The notes below the pieces were generated by a model. The model was not told where the DNA came from, did not search any database, and was given only the letters and a program-made list of their open reading frames with translations. The translations under genes and the position numbers were made by a program. This document shows positions 1 to 11,112 of a DNA stretch of 64,000 bases, piece by piece (position 1 is the stretch's first letter; every line of letters begins with the position of its first letter). The stretch is from Pleurotus djamor (lineage: Eukaryota; Basidiomycota; Agaricomycetes; Agaricales; Pleurotaceae). Location of the stretch: contig JAPEVF010000127.1 in NCBI GenBank assembly GCA_029747585.1, positions 37,537 through 101,536 on the forward strand. The letters run 5' to 3'.

Positions 1-328
1 GGCGTCGTTGATGGTGATGAGGAAGAAAGCACATTTGGACGAGCGCCTAATGTAATCAAACACTATCACTGCTCGGGCCGGTTCGTCCCCGGGGCCGGTT
101 TGCACCCCACCTCCATCCCAGTCACGATTAGAGTAAACTCCAAGTTTTCGGTAAAAATTTCAAGAAAACCGCATATTCGTCAATTTTTTTTAAACAAGCG
201 ACCCAAGGATTCACATTTGTGAGTCGATGGATCGCCATATACAAAGTAGACCTGTTCCTAACCAAGGCGAAAGAAACACACGAGTCTGATAGCGGAGAAT
301 CATGATGTACATGTGCACCTGGGGAAGA

Positions 329-1470
329 CTACGCCGGAGCCACCTCTTGTAACGTAGGTTGGGCCGCCCACCATGGTTCCCATGGTTGTAATTGAGGGAA
401 CCTAGCCACCACAGGGGAAGGCATGTTTTCCCTAACGAAACGCGTAGCCCTCATCGGCATTTGACCATTCATCGAGTAGTCTATAGTATCGAGGCTTGGA
501 ATCATGCTGAACACCTCGGCTGCGTGCGCAGCTCGATTAAATGAGCCCCTTTGCCCATGGGAGATGTATTTGAGCTTGGTTGAGGGGACCGTAAACATGT
601 CCTCAGGACAGAGGTCTTTCTGGACAAAAGGATGAATCATGAGCCACGCCCAGAAACAACATTGACGCGTAGGGAAACCATACGTCTGCAATGGCTCTAC
701 TGATCCATAGGCTGAGGCATTCGATAGATTTGAGAAACGGCGTAATGTTGTTTATTACCCTTGTTTCACTAACTTCAACCGAGAGGGTGCGAAGGTTTGC
801 AAGCGNTTTTTTGAAGAGACTCGAAGGACGGAGTCGGATTAATGTTACCAGACAGATGTTCAACTGCCCTTCCCCTCACGAAGGCATCCCAGTAAGCCGA
901 ATGACCAATAAAGGTACGAAGATGGGGGAGGGCATCTGGATGAGGCACTGATATGGATCTACCACTGGCCGTGAATGCTAGTTCTAATGTTTCAAGCGAT
1001 GATTGAGAGGTAACGATATCGCAGAGAGTGTTTGATTCGATATAAACTGAGGAGCTGAGATGGGTTAATTTGGCAGCTGTGGTTACGAGTGACTGAAAGA
1101 GCGCCGGGGTAGAAATCGATCCTTGTATTTTGAGTTTCTCCAAGTTTGGCATAGCGGAGACAATTCTCGACGCTGCGATGTCACAAGCGGCGGGATCGAG
1201 TGGATTGCTACCAAAGTTGAGCGTCAACTCTTTGGTGAGATGGAGGGGCAGATTTGGTTGCGAGGCGAGCGCCTCAATCCATGTCGAAGACGGCTTGCCT
1301 GTGTATGGTCGAGGCGGTTTACTGATCCTCTCATACATCAGTGGTTTCGTGAGCTCGTACATTTCACGGGAGACGAAGAGGAGCGGATGGAGGCTGGTGC
1401 GGTGCAAGACAATGTTCGCCAGATCTTGAACGATCTGGATCCATATTTCTGGGGGGAAGGTCATGGGCAA
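329..1470 (-). CDS. F-box-like protein, paralogue 1 of a tandem family (frameshift at an N)
   Basis: Probable substrate adaptor of an SCF-type ubiquitin ligase. The N-terminus (FPPEIWIQIVQDL) looks like a short F-box, followed by leucine-rich irregular repeats and a C-terminal RFPQLQPWEPWW motif shared with the paralogues at 6026 and 7677. Exon 1 is 1470-684 and exon 2 is 619-329, with a 64-nt intron (GTATGG...CAG) in phase 0. Exon 1 is one base too long. Dropping the N at about 806, beside a run of six T, joins ...FESLQK to TLANLRTLSVE and restores an open frame of about 358 residues, so the break is probably a sequence artefact. The start was chosen because MPMTFPPEIW aligns with the starts of the paralogues. 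F-box assignment is by resemblance only; target unknown. Confidence 0.7.
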
Positions 1471-3757
1471 CGAAGGCTAGATACTGCCATATTGACATTC
1501 AACTGAGCTTTGTCGATTGTCGCGATACGTGTCAGACTACTCACTTCGAGCGAGCTCCAATGAGATCGGGATCAGGAATCGCTAGAGGCAGGATCTGAGC
1601 CCAATTTAGCCTCTGAATCGTGCGGTGAGGGAATGGATAGACTCACAATTTAAATGAGTTACAAGTAGAGCCTCGACGCACTAAGGTCAATGCAAGAAAG
1701 ATGTGGACAAAGATGAATCGATGACCAACCGCAAAGGCGATTCCTCCTTCATCGATCTTCTGCGGTAGGAGCATGGGAAATTGATGTTTCCACAGGGTTA
1801 ACAACTAGTGAGAATGAAAGAATGATCCATCAGTAAACCACGTAACGCGGCCTAAGAAGAGCACAGACCGATGCCGCTTTGGGACCGCGAGAAACGGGCG
1901 CGTTCCTCGGATGCTCCTCCAGATCATGAGCAAGTGAATCCTAATCATTCTACATTCTATGATGTTCCCCGGGTTTAAGTGGCGCAGAGGAGAGCGAATG
2001 GATATCATGTTCAACAAAGGACATGGACATCAAGCAGCGTCTATACCGGTGTACGGATCGAGAAAAGGTACGGGCAACGTTTCGACTTCTTACCACTCAA
2101 TTGTCAATACACAGGAATGCCACGGAGCCGGATGGCCAGTCAAAGTAAGAGAAACTAAGCTTCGTTGGCTTTCTGGTCCTAGTCTCAATTGAGGGTCGGT
2201 GCCAGATTGCGGACACGAGACGCAGAGTATGAGGGTTTTGATTCTGGTACGAATTAGAACATTAGAGCACTAGACGACGGCAGAGTACATGATAGGACAA
2301 GTACCTGTCGTACCCAGTCCACAAAGTCTCCACAGTGGAACGACTGAGAGGAGCCCAATGTACAAAACCGGCCCATTCTCTGTCGCTACTCTATGTCCGT
2401 TGGGTAAACTCCAATATCTGACATCCTGGGGTTCAACCAGTGCATCCGAGGCGACTGAATCTTCCAGTAAGCATGGCAGCATGAGCGGCGCACGGACCGT
2501 AAGAGTCCAATACACTACTTCATCGACTGGTAACAAGTCAGCTTTCGGGAACTGAGAATCTCAGCGACATTGTCTAGGATCGACCGGGACTGTGCCTCCG
2601 TATGGGTACCACCATCAACGGGCGCCCATGACCATGAACGAGCACGATAGGTATACGGTCGAGGACACTGGGGTCAGTTCTTTGTGCATGCGTTCCGAAG
2701 CAAAATCAACAAGCAGAGCGTCTTCTCAAAGTCCCGTAGGGGATGGCACCCGAGATGCACGCCCAAACGACCAAAGCTACAAGCCAATCTCCAAGAAGTG
2801 TAGACAGAGGCGATGTATCTCTGGTTGATCGAGGGGATCAGAAGGTAGGTCGGTGCGACGATAGCAACCTTGATGTTTAGCTGGATAACAAGTGTAATGA
2901 GTCCGCTAAGTATCAAGGCGGCATGGTGCGAAAGGAAGCACACGCACCGAAACCTCGCTTTCGGTGCCTGCGAGAATTTTGCTGCAACGATGGTACCAGC
3001 TCCGCGAGGCGACGAACATATTGTCTGACAGATTAAAATCAGCCTGAAGCCGTGTAATTGGGTTCGCATGCGGAAGAGACACCTTTTTTTAAGCTTTATT
3101 ATGATTCAGGCCCCCAAGAAGCCACCTCCGACGGTGGTTTAGCAGCGTAGAAGTAAACTGGCACATGACGAACCTCATTGAATTCTTGAGACGAAAGAGC
3201 AGGTCGATCACATTTCCCCCCTTAAAACTAGTGTGTGCGCAGATCTTGCGAAGAAATTTCAAGTTGATGGTAGATAGCTTGGTCTTGGAAGCAGGGTACA
3301 GGTGTCGTTGGAACTTGGCAGTGGGGGGCGGAAAGCAAGCGGAAAGAAAACGATCAGTGGCGAGCCCCTAATCAGTTCCAACGTGATCGATCGGGCTGGT
3401 TGACGGGCCGATGTACTTTTTCACCTCCATCAAACGTTCTACCTTGGGACCAAATTCAGGCTGAGGCTTGACTGAGGTACAAACGTCGCTTCAATACTGA
3501 TCAATATCTTCGGAGAAGGCATGGTAAGTCCCTGCTGAAAGTCTTCAACGTATTCTCCATAAAGCCTCCAATGCTAGACCCACCCATTGACACTTTTTAC
3601 TCGTCGGAATCGCACATGCTTTCATGAGCATCGGAATCCACGAACGCCGGAAAAGTATACGTTCACTGCGTACAAACATAATGGTACATGCAAAATACAG
3701 AATGAGGCTTGGTCCTAACTTGGCCTCATCAATCCGCGAGGTTCAACTCGAGATGAA
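1471..3757. other. 2.3 kb with no supported gene
   Basis: Short open frames occur on both strands but none can be joined into a convincing protein. A minus-strand frame at 2674-3069 has two hydrophobic stretches and could be a remnant or a misread multi-exon membrane-protein gene; I could not find a consistent splice chain. No terminal repeats, tRNA-like sequence or tandem array was seen. Confidence 0.4.
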
Positions 3758-4567
3758 TCATCGACCGGGGCCATGCTTCTTTTGAGTCTGGTACATCGAT
3801 CCTGAGCGAGTATTGTGCCTATGCGAAGCGGCTTGACACACTCCTGGTCCCTCATTCTCTTTCTCGGGAGCAGCAGCTTCGTCCGTCGTTGCTGACGACG
3901 CGTTCAAAGGTTTGCCGGCCTTCAGGCCTCTCTTGGGAAGCGGCTTGATCGGTCTCTTGCCTTCTTTCGTAGAGACAGTGGTGGACGCAGAAAGACGGCC
4001 TGTTGCTTCTGGCTGAGCTTGAGAAGGCTCTGAAGAGGCTCCGGCCACGGGCTCGGGGACGTTAGAGTTGGAATTGACACGATCCTCCCACTCTTTCGCT
4101 GCCGCTGCGGCCAACCTCGGCGAAAACCTCAAAGGCTTCACGGCTACTTCTTCCACGATAGCGGTGGGCATTCTCTTTGAAGTATGGGTACTGGACCCGA
4201 TATTGTACTCCTCGACGCCAGCGATTACTTCTCTCTCCTCCTGCACCTGTCTCCCTCTCTTCCTTCCGGCTTTCCCTTTGACTTTCATCTTCCCAAACTC
4301 AAAATCAAAGGGGAGAACCCCTTCAGGAGCTCCGGCTGGTACCACCCCTCGGTGGTGGCCGTTATTGATGGCGGAGAGGCGAGCCTTCGTGCGAGACGCG
4401 CGGAGTCCAGTACGACTGTTGATACTTTTGGTGTACCAGTCCAGGTCTTCTGTATTACCACCTTGGGCAGCAGAGCTCTCGCGCGTGCCAGACGCGTTCA
4501 TCAAGTCCGTGGTGTCCTCTTCATCGGACGAGTCGGTGTCGTAAGATACCTTGACCAGGGCAAACAT
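3758..4567 (-). CDS. Disordered, basic/acidic hypothetical protein
   Basis: Unrecognised protein of about 269 residues in one exon. The open frame extends upstream to 4699, but I prefer the internal start at 4567 (MFALVKVSYDTDSSDEED), because the upstream extension is a proline/hydrophobic low-complexity stretch typical of translated 5' UTR. Visible features are an acidic Ser/Asp/Glu N-terminus, a basic cluster (GKAGRKRGRQ) that could be a nuclear localisation signal, an RFSPRLAAAAAKEWEDR segment, and a Lys/Pro-rich C-terminal third ending at a stop at 3758. There is no catalytic motif. Nuclear location is an inference from composition only. Confidence 0.55.
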   Translation of the reverse strand: MFALVKVSYDTDSSDEEDTTDLMNASGTRESSAAQGGNTEDLDWYTKSINSRTGLRASRTKARLSAINNGHHRGVVPAGAPEGVLPFDFEFGKMKVKGKAGRKRGRQVQEEREVIAGVEEYNIGSSTHTSKRMPTAIVEEVAVKPLRFSPRLAAAAAKEWEDRVNSNSNVPEPVAGASSEPSQAQPEATGRLSASTTVSTKEGKRPIKPLPKRGLKAGKPLNASSATTDEAAAPEKENEGPGVCQAASHRHNTRSGSMYQTQKKHGPGR

Positions 4568-5217
4568 TATTTCGTATGCTTTGAATGGCTGAGGGCTGGT
4601 AAGAGTCAAGCGATGTGGTGGAGTCTTGGTAGACGGAGCGGCTGGTGGTCGCGTTGGTGGTGGTAGAAGGAAGAAGAGTTGTGGGACAAATATCAACACG
4701 GGTTTCGTGGTTTATCACCACTTGCGTACTCACGTGAGTTCGTGTTCGGTACTCTCCTCGCGTGTCAATGCTAACTCGTACAACAAAATAGTACCTTTCC
4801 ATGAAACATGACTTCGTTCAGGCTACTGGCCTATGCGGTCGCGTATGGTTTATGGTAGGTGACTTGCAATTCACTCTACCCCTCGATGACCTCCATTAAT
4901 GTCCTAACGGTCAATCTATTCACAGATTTTTTTCTGACGGTCAATTCGCGACACAGGCGTACCCAACATGGTATCAAAGCCAATAACATGCGTTTGAGCG
5001 GCTACCACCGTATCCAAAGCTGCAAGATGCCAATGAACCTTGTTGATTCGCATTGTCGTCAGTGGCTCACTTCGCCCCATGCGAGTAGGCAAAGCCACGG
5101 TTCGATGAACATGTCGCGTATAAGAAGACTCAAATCCTCTATCCTTCCCTTCCTACATCGTCCCCTCTCCCCTCCAACCTGCGTGCATCGCTTTACTGAA
5201 CTCACCACGCTACTCCG

Positions 5218-5744
5218 ATGGACTTCGAACTCTCACCGTACATGTCACTGGATTCTCGTAGCCACAACGTCCAAGGTTCGTGGAGTGAAACGCTTTCTCG
5301 TAATGTCTCTCTTAGAGCTCATCGAATCTGTGTACTCTAGATACACCACTCGAAGAACTTCAGTTCCTTGACCCTTACAAACCCGAGGACTACGACTGTG
5401 AACGAAGAGTCTTCAAGCAAGACGTCGCAAATAGTCGTACTCCACGCCAAAGAGACCGATCCGACCCTCTAGCGGCTCAACCAGCTCAATCGGTATTCAC
5501 CGGAGTCGACGTGAAAGACCAGTGTGCCGTCGTTGCCCTCTTGAATCTCAAGTACAGCACAAACTTTGAGACTGGGGAAGGGATCTGGCGACCGGAGTTG
5601 ATTGAAGAACTTGAAGAGATGGGCATGAAGGTGGAGAGGCCGAAGTTTAAGCAAAGGCCGGTAGTTCGAAAGAAGGGAGCAGATAGGGAGGGCGGTTACC
5701 CGGTGATCCATTCTGAGGCCCACCCGATCAAGCGGTGGTTATGA
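5218..5744 (+). CDS. Small hypothetical protein, two exons
   Basis: Unrecognised protein of about 153 residues. Exons are 5218-5275 and 5341-5744. The 65-nt intron (GTTCGT...TCTAG) joins MDFELSPYMSLDSRSHNVQ to DTPLEELQFLDPYKPED in frame. An in-frame TGA lies just upstream of ATG 5218, which supports that start. The middle part (GVDVKDQCAVVALLNLKYS) looks folded, and the C-terminus is charged (LIEELEEMGMKVERPKFK). The donor GTTCGT is weak, so the first exon is less certain than the second. No signal peptide or membrane segment is visible. Confidence 0.55.
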
Positions 5745-6025
5745 ACCCAGTCACAGCTGTCCGGGATCCTGTCATCGGTTACAAGCTGAACGACACCGTT
5801 GATGCGATCTGAGGTCGAGCAAGTGCATGGTCACGGTGATGAGAAGGAGTCAGCAGTGGACTCGATAGTTCATAAATAGGTCATTACTCTTGTAAACGAC
5901 GACCAAACGACACTGGTCTAGAGTTCTCCCTGGGAAGATAATGTATACTGAAAGTTTCACCGCTCGGTTTGGCTGAACATCGATAGATAAAGAACACCCG
6001 ATATCAGAAATAGTCCATCCACTGG

Positions 6026-7131
6026 CTATGTCGTTGGCAGTAAAGATGGATTCACAGCCCACCACGTTTCCCATCCCCGCAATCGAGGAAATACGACCTT
6101 GAAAGACTCTTGACGATTTCGAATGAAACGGGATGCTTCAACAAGCGAACATCGTTCTTCCGGGGAATTCGCGTAGTCCACGATTTCAAGACTTGAAAGT
6201 CTGGCAAGCAGAGTGGTCTTGTGAGCTTCGAGATCGAGTATAGAACCGTCTCTGATGCAGATGTAGATGATGCGGCTTGAAGGGATAGAAGATAGGTCGG
6301 CCGGTGTGATCTTATAGGGAGCTAGATCAGCACTGTGGACTATATGAAGCAGATGGAACGTACCTCTCCCCCAGTCAGCCCAAGATCGAGGTATTCTATT
6401 GACTGAAGGAGAGACGCAATTGATCGGATATGCTCTATATGCGTGCATCGAATGCGCAGGGTGAGAAGTGCGCTAAAGAGTCCCTGGAATTCTCTTGCAG
6501 AAAACGAGGAAGGAATCTTGAACGTGCTTGACAAATGCTCTACCGGACGTCCTTTGACTATTATGTCCCAGAAAGTGGGATGCCCTTGAAAATTGCGAAG
6601 AAAAGGTGTTGTATTTTGCGGGAAAGACAAGGGTTTACGGGGCCGTGTCGTCAGTGTGAGTTGCTCGAGTAACGGTTGCGATACTAGGCATTTTGCTATA
6701 CTGAGTGAGCTCACTGGGCCGCCGCAAGACAGATGCGTCAACTCCGCATCAGGGTGAATTGAATTAAGAATGACATCCTGATATATTTGAGGGGTATCCA
6801 GTCGAAGTTTGCTCAAACTTCGCATAGCCGAGAGAGCAGATGACGCTGCCTGCCTATAATCAGGAGTGCAAGCAGAGCTAGGAGTTCTGATGAGGATTTC
6901 CTTTGTGAATGCACGATGGTTCGATGGGGCTTCCGCAAGACGGATGAGTTGTTCGAGAACACCGGGACGTGTGGATGTCGAATCCGGCTGGATTATGATG
7001 CTTTTGTATAACATTGGTAGGGCCAAATCATGCATCTGCCGGCAGGTGAACAGTATCGGATGGAGATAGGTGCTCTGAGGGGTTCCAAGATCGCGGAGGA
7101 TTTTGATCCAGATTTCTATCGGAAAATCCAT
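6026..7131 (-). CDS. F-box-like protein, paralogue 2
   Basis: Second member of the local family, about 350 residues, intact. Exon 1 (7131-6364) starts MDFPIEIWIKILRDLG, the F-box-like segment. It continues through leucine-rich irregular repeats (HPILFTCRQMHDLALPMLYKS, ELTHLSCG, LLEQLTL) to SIEYLDLGLTGGE. A 53-nt intron (GTACGT...TATAAG, with CTGAT as a branch-point candidate) leads to exon 2 (6310-6026), which begins ITPADLSSIPSSR and ends with the family signature FPRLRGWETWWAVNP. The intron has the same phase and place as in the paralogues. Likely an SCF adaptor; target unknown. Confidence 0.72.
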
Positions 7132-7676
7132 TTCTGACCAACTTGATTTGACAATGCATGTAGCAGAGGGGAAGTAATTGGCTCACCTCTGAGGACCGAG
7201 GAGACGATGGATGACAACGCACGATAGAGTATCACCGATCACGCGCACGAGTGGACAACTCCTGAACGAAGTTATAGGAGATACCCCTCCCACATGTGTG
7301 CGATGCCTGTGGATAAACTGATAGCGTAAGGTCGACATTTTGAACGACGTTAACGTAGTAACAGGCGGAGAATGAGTCTGTGAAATGGATCTCACAGTAG
7401 TACCACCGCAGCCCGTGCACCTTGTGGCTCTATTCTAAGCTGCTTCGCAATTGACATGAAAGAATGAAGACTCGTATGATCAATTCCGGTAGAGCTACTG
7501 GAAGGTCTATACTATTGCAAGATTAAAAGGCTGCCTTGATTGCGATTGCTATGTGTCTCAACTAGGAAACTGCAAGGTAGTCAAAAGAGTCATGACTCAA
7601 GATAGGAAAACAACATGCTGTAGATATAAGTGGACATCTGCGGGTCGGGTGAACATCTTCGGTCATCATCAATGGG

Positions 7677-8826
7677 TCAAATGTTCGGGTAAACATCCCA
7701 CCATGCCTCCCATGGCCGAAGTGCAGGGAATCGGACTGTAACGGGACTGGGTGCGTCTCGAATGTAACGGGTAGCTTTCTTCGGAACAGGTGAACCGTCC
7801 CGGCGCTCTTGCGTATGATCGATGATTTTGAGGCTTGGGTTCATGGCAAAAATAGCAGATGGTCGGGCTGAATGGTTTCGTATCATGATTTCCAGAATTG
7901 AGAAGTATACGAACTTCGTAGAAGGGATAGAAGATAGTCGTTCGAGCTCGAACGCACCACCGAATTGATCGCACTGAGCAAGGTTCAAGAAATTAGTAAA
8001 GAGTGACAAGTAAATGCGGGAAGATCCTTACAAGACCCCAGGCAAAGGTGAGACTAATGCATTCGATGGAGTCCAGAAACGGTGCGATATCTATCATATC
8101 CAGAGCTCCGTTATACCTGATTGACAGCGTTCGAAGGTTTCGAAACGTTCTTAGGGTGTTTTGGAACGTGGTATCGTCATCAATCGCAACACAGAGGTGT
8201 TGGAGTTTGATTCCTTCTTCGAAGAAGTTCCACATCTCCAAGCAGCCGCCGAAAGTATGTAGAGTCTGCGGTAATGGTATGAGAGGGGCGACTATGGTAT
8301 CAGGGTCCTCCATAAAGTCATCTAACAACAAAATTTCGAGGGACTGCTGAGATGTGAGGAGCGTGCGAAGGGTCGTCATTGCGATACCAGAGTTCATGCA
8401 ACTTAGGTGGGTCAAGGTGATGTTAGCAGTCAGCGCCTGGAGGATGGCATCGCTGTGTAGGCCCATGTATATTCTGAGTCTCTTGAGATTGCGCATGTCG
8501 GAGACAACCTTTGACGCAGCGCGCACAAAAGCCGGAGAGACAAGTAGGGGTTGAGAGGAGCTTATTTTCAGCTCCCTGGTGAAATGGATGTGTCGACTTG
8601 ATTGTGTTGCGAGCAGTTCAACCCAAGTCGGAGAATCTTTGGGTCGATTTTGGATCCATTTGTGCGGAGGCGTGTTAATGTTCTTGTATATGAGAGGGAT
8701 TGCAAGATCGTGCATGCGTCGAGAGACAAATATGAATGGATAAAGGCTAGTGGGAAGCGATGTGGTCGCCAGATGCTGTAGAATCTGGAGCCATGTTTCC
8801 ATAGGGAATATCATAGGCTGAGTCAT
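7677..8826 (-). CDS. F-box-like protein, paralogue 3
   Basis: Third member of the local family, about 363 residues, intact, only 545 bp upstream of paralogue 2 on the same strand. Exon 1 is 8826-8032 and exon 2 is 7973-7677, with a 58-nt intron (GTAAGG...CTCAG) in phase 0. The start at 8826 (MTQPMIFPMETWLQILQHL) was preferred to the upstream ATG at 8886 because it matches the starts of the paralogues. Repeat segments include LYPFIFVSRRMHDLAIPLIY and TLTHLSC. The C-terminus has RFPALRPWEAWWDVYP. Likely an SCF adaptor by family resemblance; the target is unknown. Confidence 0.72.
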
Positions 8827-9183
8827 AGCCGATAGGAAATGAAGATGAAAGCTATGGACAAGCTGAGAGGTCCGTATTGAGTCCATATGCTCTGTGCTTG
8901 GAATGGAACATGCTTACTGCGCGAGATTGGAGTCAAATTGGGGTAGACCTTTGACGGACGGACGAAATCGTCTACCGAGGTGCTTCAAGTGGATACTGCG
9001 GATGAGAAGGTTCCTGGCAGAAAGTGTAAGCTTAGAAATATCTGAGGGACTCGAAAGGTCGAAGCGAAAGTTGAAGAAGTGGGAAACAACTTGGTGGGGG
9101 AAAGGGAAGTGCGATCTTCTCAGAGATGTTCACCGCAGAGTCCTTCCCACGGTACAAAGTGCCAAAGTCATCTTCTTTCCGTA

Positions 9184-9517
9184 CTATGGTTGAGGGGTAG
9201 TGCGTAAGGTGCCCTTAGTGCGTAATGTCACACAATGTCACATCAAATTTTGGAAGCCATCCTCCCACGCTAGCAGAATGTCTGCAAAAACCCCTAATTT
9301 CTTTCACTCTCCGCACCGGCTGCTCGGCCACCGTGACACCTTCCTCGAAAGTCAACTCAGCGTCCAGCTAACGTACGCCCATTATAAAAGCTGGAGGGCG
9401 AAGGGAGACATTATCGGAGGCTACTATCAATTTTCTGTGGCAAGAAACTGGGAGGAAGGTATGTTTTTCGGGTGATTACGCACTAAGGGCACCTTACGCA
9501 CTACCCCTCAACCATAG
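9184..9517. mobile_element. MITE with 43-bp perfect terminal inverted repeats and TA target duplication
   Basis: A 334-bp non-coding element. Bases 9184-9226 are repeated exactly in inverted orientation at 9475-9517; the termini begin CTATGGTTGAGGGG. The dinucleotide TA lies directly outside both ends (9182-9183 and 9518-9519), the duplication typical of Tc1/mariner elements, so this looks like a mariner-type MITE. Within each arm the word GTGCGTAA occurs twice. It has no transposase and must have been mobilised in trans. It sits 5 bp past the stop codon of the gene at 9523-10503, so it would supply the start of that gene's 3' UTR. Confidence 0.88.
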
Positions 9518-9522
9518 TATAA

Positions 9523-10503
9523 TCACCAAATCACACCAGCCTGACCAGACCCTCCCATCTCGGACAGGATATAAACCACCATAACCGACGCGATGACCGC
9601 GCCAATCGTCGCCGCAGTCACCATATTCACGAAACTATAAAGCCATCTCCAAAACGGCGGCAAAACAGCTGCCGTCTTCGAGGCTTCGCTCCATTCCGCC
9701 AAATCGGCGATAGTTCCCATTGCCCCAGGCATCTTCCTCTGCTGGATGTCCATTAGGTATTGGACGTGGTCCTTTCTGTGGCCTATTACCATCCAGAGGT
9801 CTTTCTCCTTCTCCTCGGCCTTGGAAGATGATGATGAAGACGACGAAGATGTACGGGGTGGGCGTTTCAGGTATGGGTTCGGGAATGTTGCGATGTGGAG
9901 GTCGAGGGAGGTCGCGTATTCGCGTATACTTGGCAACTCTTCCTTCCGAATGCTGAACAAGGTGGCTACGGGAGAACCGAGGATATCATCGAACGCATCT
10001 GGTTGGGTGAAATAAGGAGGAAGTGAGTGAAGGCCTCCTCGTGAATCCGCTCGACCGTCGTCGCTGCGACCCGCGTCCTGACCATCGTCGTCCTTCCGAA
10101 TTGTATTCCCATCTTCGTCGCAGAGTACCGTCGATTGCAGAGACGCTTTTCTGGCTGGGATTCGGAAAGGACTCTTGATGATTGCATTCGGGTTACGCCA
10201 ACGGTGCCAATCCCCATCACTGAGCAACTGCATGTTCTCCCGCTTAATCCCAATAACAGGTATCCGCGCATTCCCTCGTGAACTCTGAGAGGCCTGCCTC
10301 TGTGGTGGACAAGGCGATTGCGGTGAAGCGGGTTCAACGACTTCCTCCGCCTTTACCACTTGACACTCGTCCTCGCCCTCGCTTTCATCGTCCTGAGCTA
10401 CGGCACAGACCAGCTTTCCTGCGAGCCTTTGGTGACCCGCCATTGGCTGACGACAGGTTCGACACCTCGGCTTCTTCTTGTTCGATGAGACTGGGGTGAT
10501 CAT
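9523..10503 (-). CDS. Tail-anchored hypothetical membrane protein
   Basis: Single-exon protein of 326 residues, not recognised. The N-terminus carries a CRTCRQPMAGH segment (CxxC plus a later His and Cys), possibly a small metal-binding knuckle. A long acidic/serine-rich region follows, with an Asp-rich stretch near the middle and a run of about ten serines. The last 40 residues contain one clear hydrophobic helix (MVTAATIGAVIASVMVVYIL) followed by a short tail, the arrangement of a tail-anchored protein with a cytosolic body. The stop codon is almost flush with the MITE at 9184-9517. Confidence 0.65.
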   Translation of the reverse strand: MITPVSSNKKKPRCRTCRQPMAGHQRLAGKLVCAVAQDDESEGEDECQVVKAEEVVEPASPQSPCPPQRQASQSSRGNARIPVIGIKRENMQLLSDGDWHRWRNPNAIIKSPFRIPARKASLQSTVLCDEDGNTIRKDDDGQDAGRSDDGRADSRGGLHSLPPYFTQPDAFDDILGSPVATLFSIRKEELPSIREYATSLDLHIATFPNPYLKRPPRTSSSSSSSSSKAEEKEKDLWMVIGHRKDHVQYLMDIQQRKMPGAMGTIADLAEWSEASKTAAVLPPFWRWLYSFVNMVTAATIGAVIASVMVVYILSEMGGSGQAGVIW

Positions 10504-11112
10504 CGGGAATTTGGAATGGGCGTGAGGTGGGGAAGAAAGAGTGTAGAGATATCTCCCAATATAAAGGTCAAGGTCAATTGCGAAGATTATAGCCGAGGAC
10601 TCGATCTATCCGCCGTTCTGAGGTATCCAGAGAGATAACAAAAGGAGCCTTTTGCCACTTGATTCCCGAAGAAAGAGAAGGGCCTATATAACAAAGGCGC
10701 GAGTGGCATAGAGATCATTGCATTGCTTTATTCCGCGTCGGTTTGGCGTCTAGCAACGAAGATGCACGTAAGCGGTCAAAAAACAAAAGGAGCGAGAAAG
10801 GACTTTGTGGGCACGCTAACGACTCGAGCCTCGGTAACCAAGGCAGGGAGGCAAAGAGTCTATTTTGGTTTACAATGCACTGATTTTTCATTTCAGACGA
10901 GTCTGAGACGAGTCAACCTTGAGATTAACTCCGTGATAGCGGCAGCCAACGGCGTGGTACAACGGTGCAAACCTACTGCAAAGCAAAGAGGTATCTAATA
11001 CATAACTGACAGGTATGGGAGCCGTAGGGGCTTAGGGTAATGCATCATCAAGCTTGCTGCACACCGCTGCAAGTACCCAGAAGCCTGCGCATCCCCTCGG
11101 GTAGAACGAGCC
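10504..11112. other. Intergenic, nothing recognised
   Basis: 609 bp between the start of the tail-anchored protein gene and the stop of BUD31. It should hold the promoter of the former and the 3' UTR of the latter. I see no repeat, tRNA or additional exon chain. Confidence 0.4.

Noticed and set aside
2270..2555. Overlapping open frames on both strands near 2.3-2.5 kb
   Set aside because: They mirror each other, lack splice partners and recognisable composition, and look fortuitous.
4809..4856. Short start MTSFRLLAYAVAYGLW as a first exon of the gene at 5218
   Set aside because: Every splice I tried runs into a stop or an unlikely frame, and an in-frame TGA precedes ATG 5218.
9200..9475. 91-codon open frame inside the TA-flanked MITE
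   Set aside because: It starts within one inverted repeat and has no recognisable protein features; it is the by-product of the repeat sequence.
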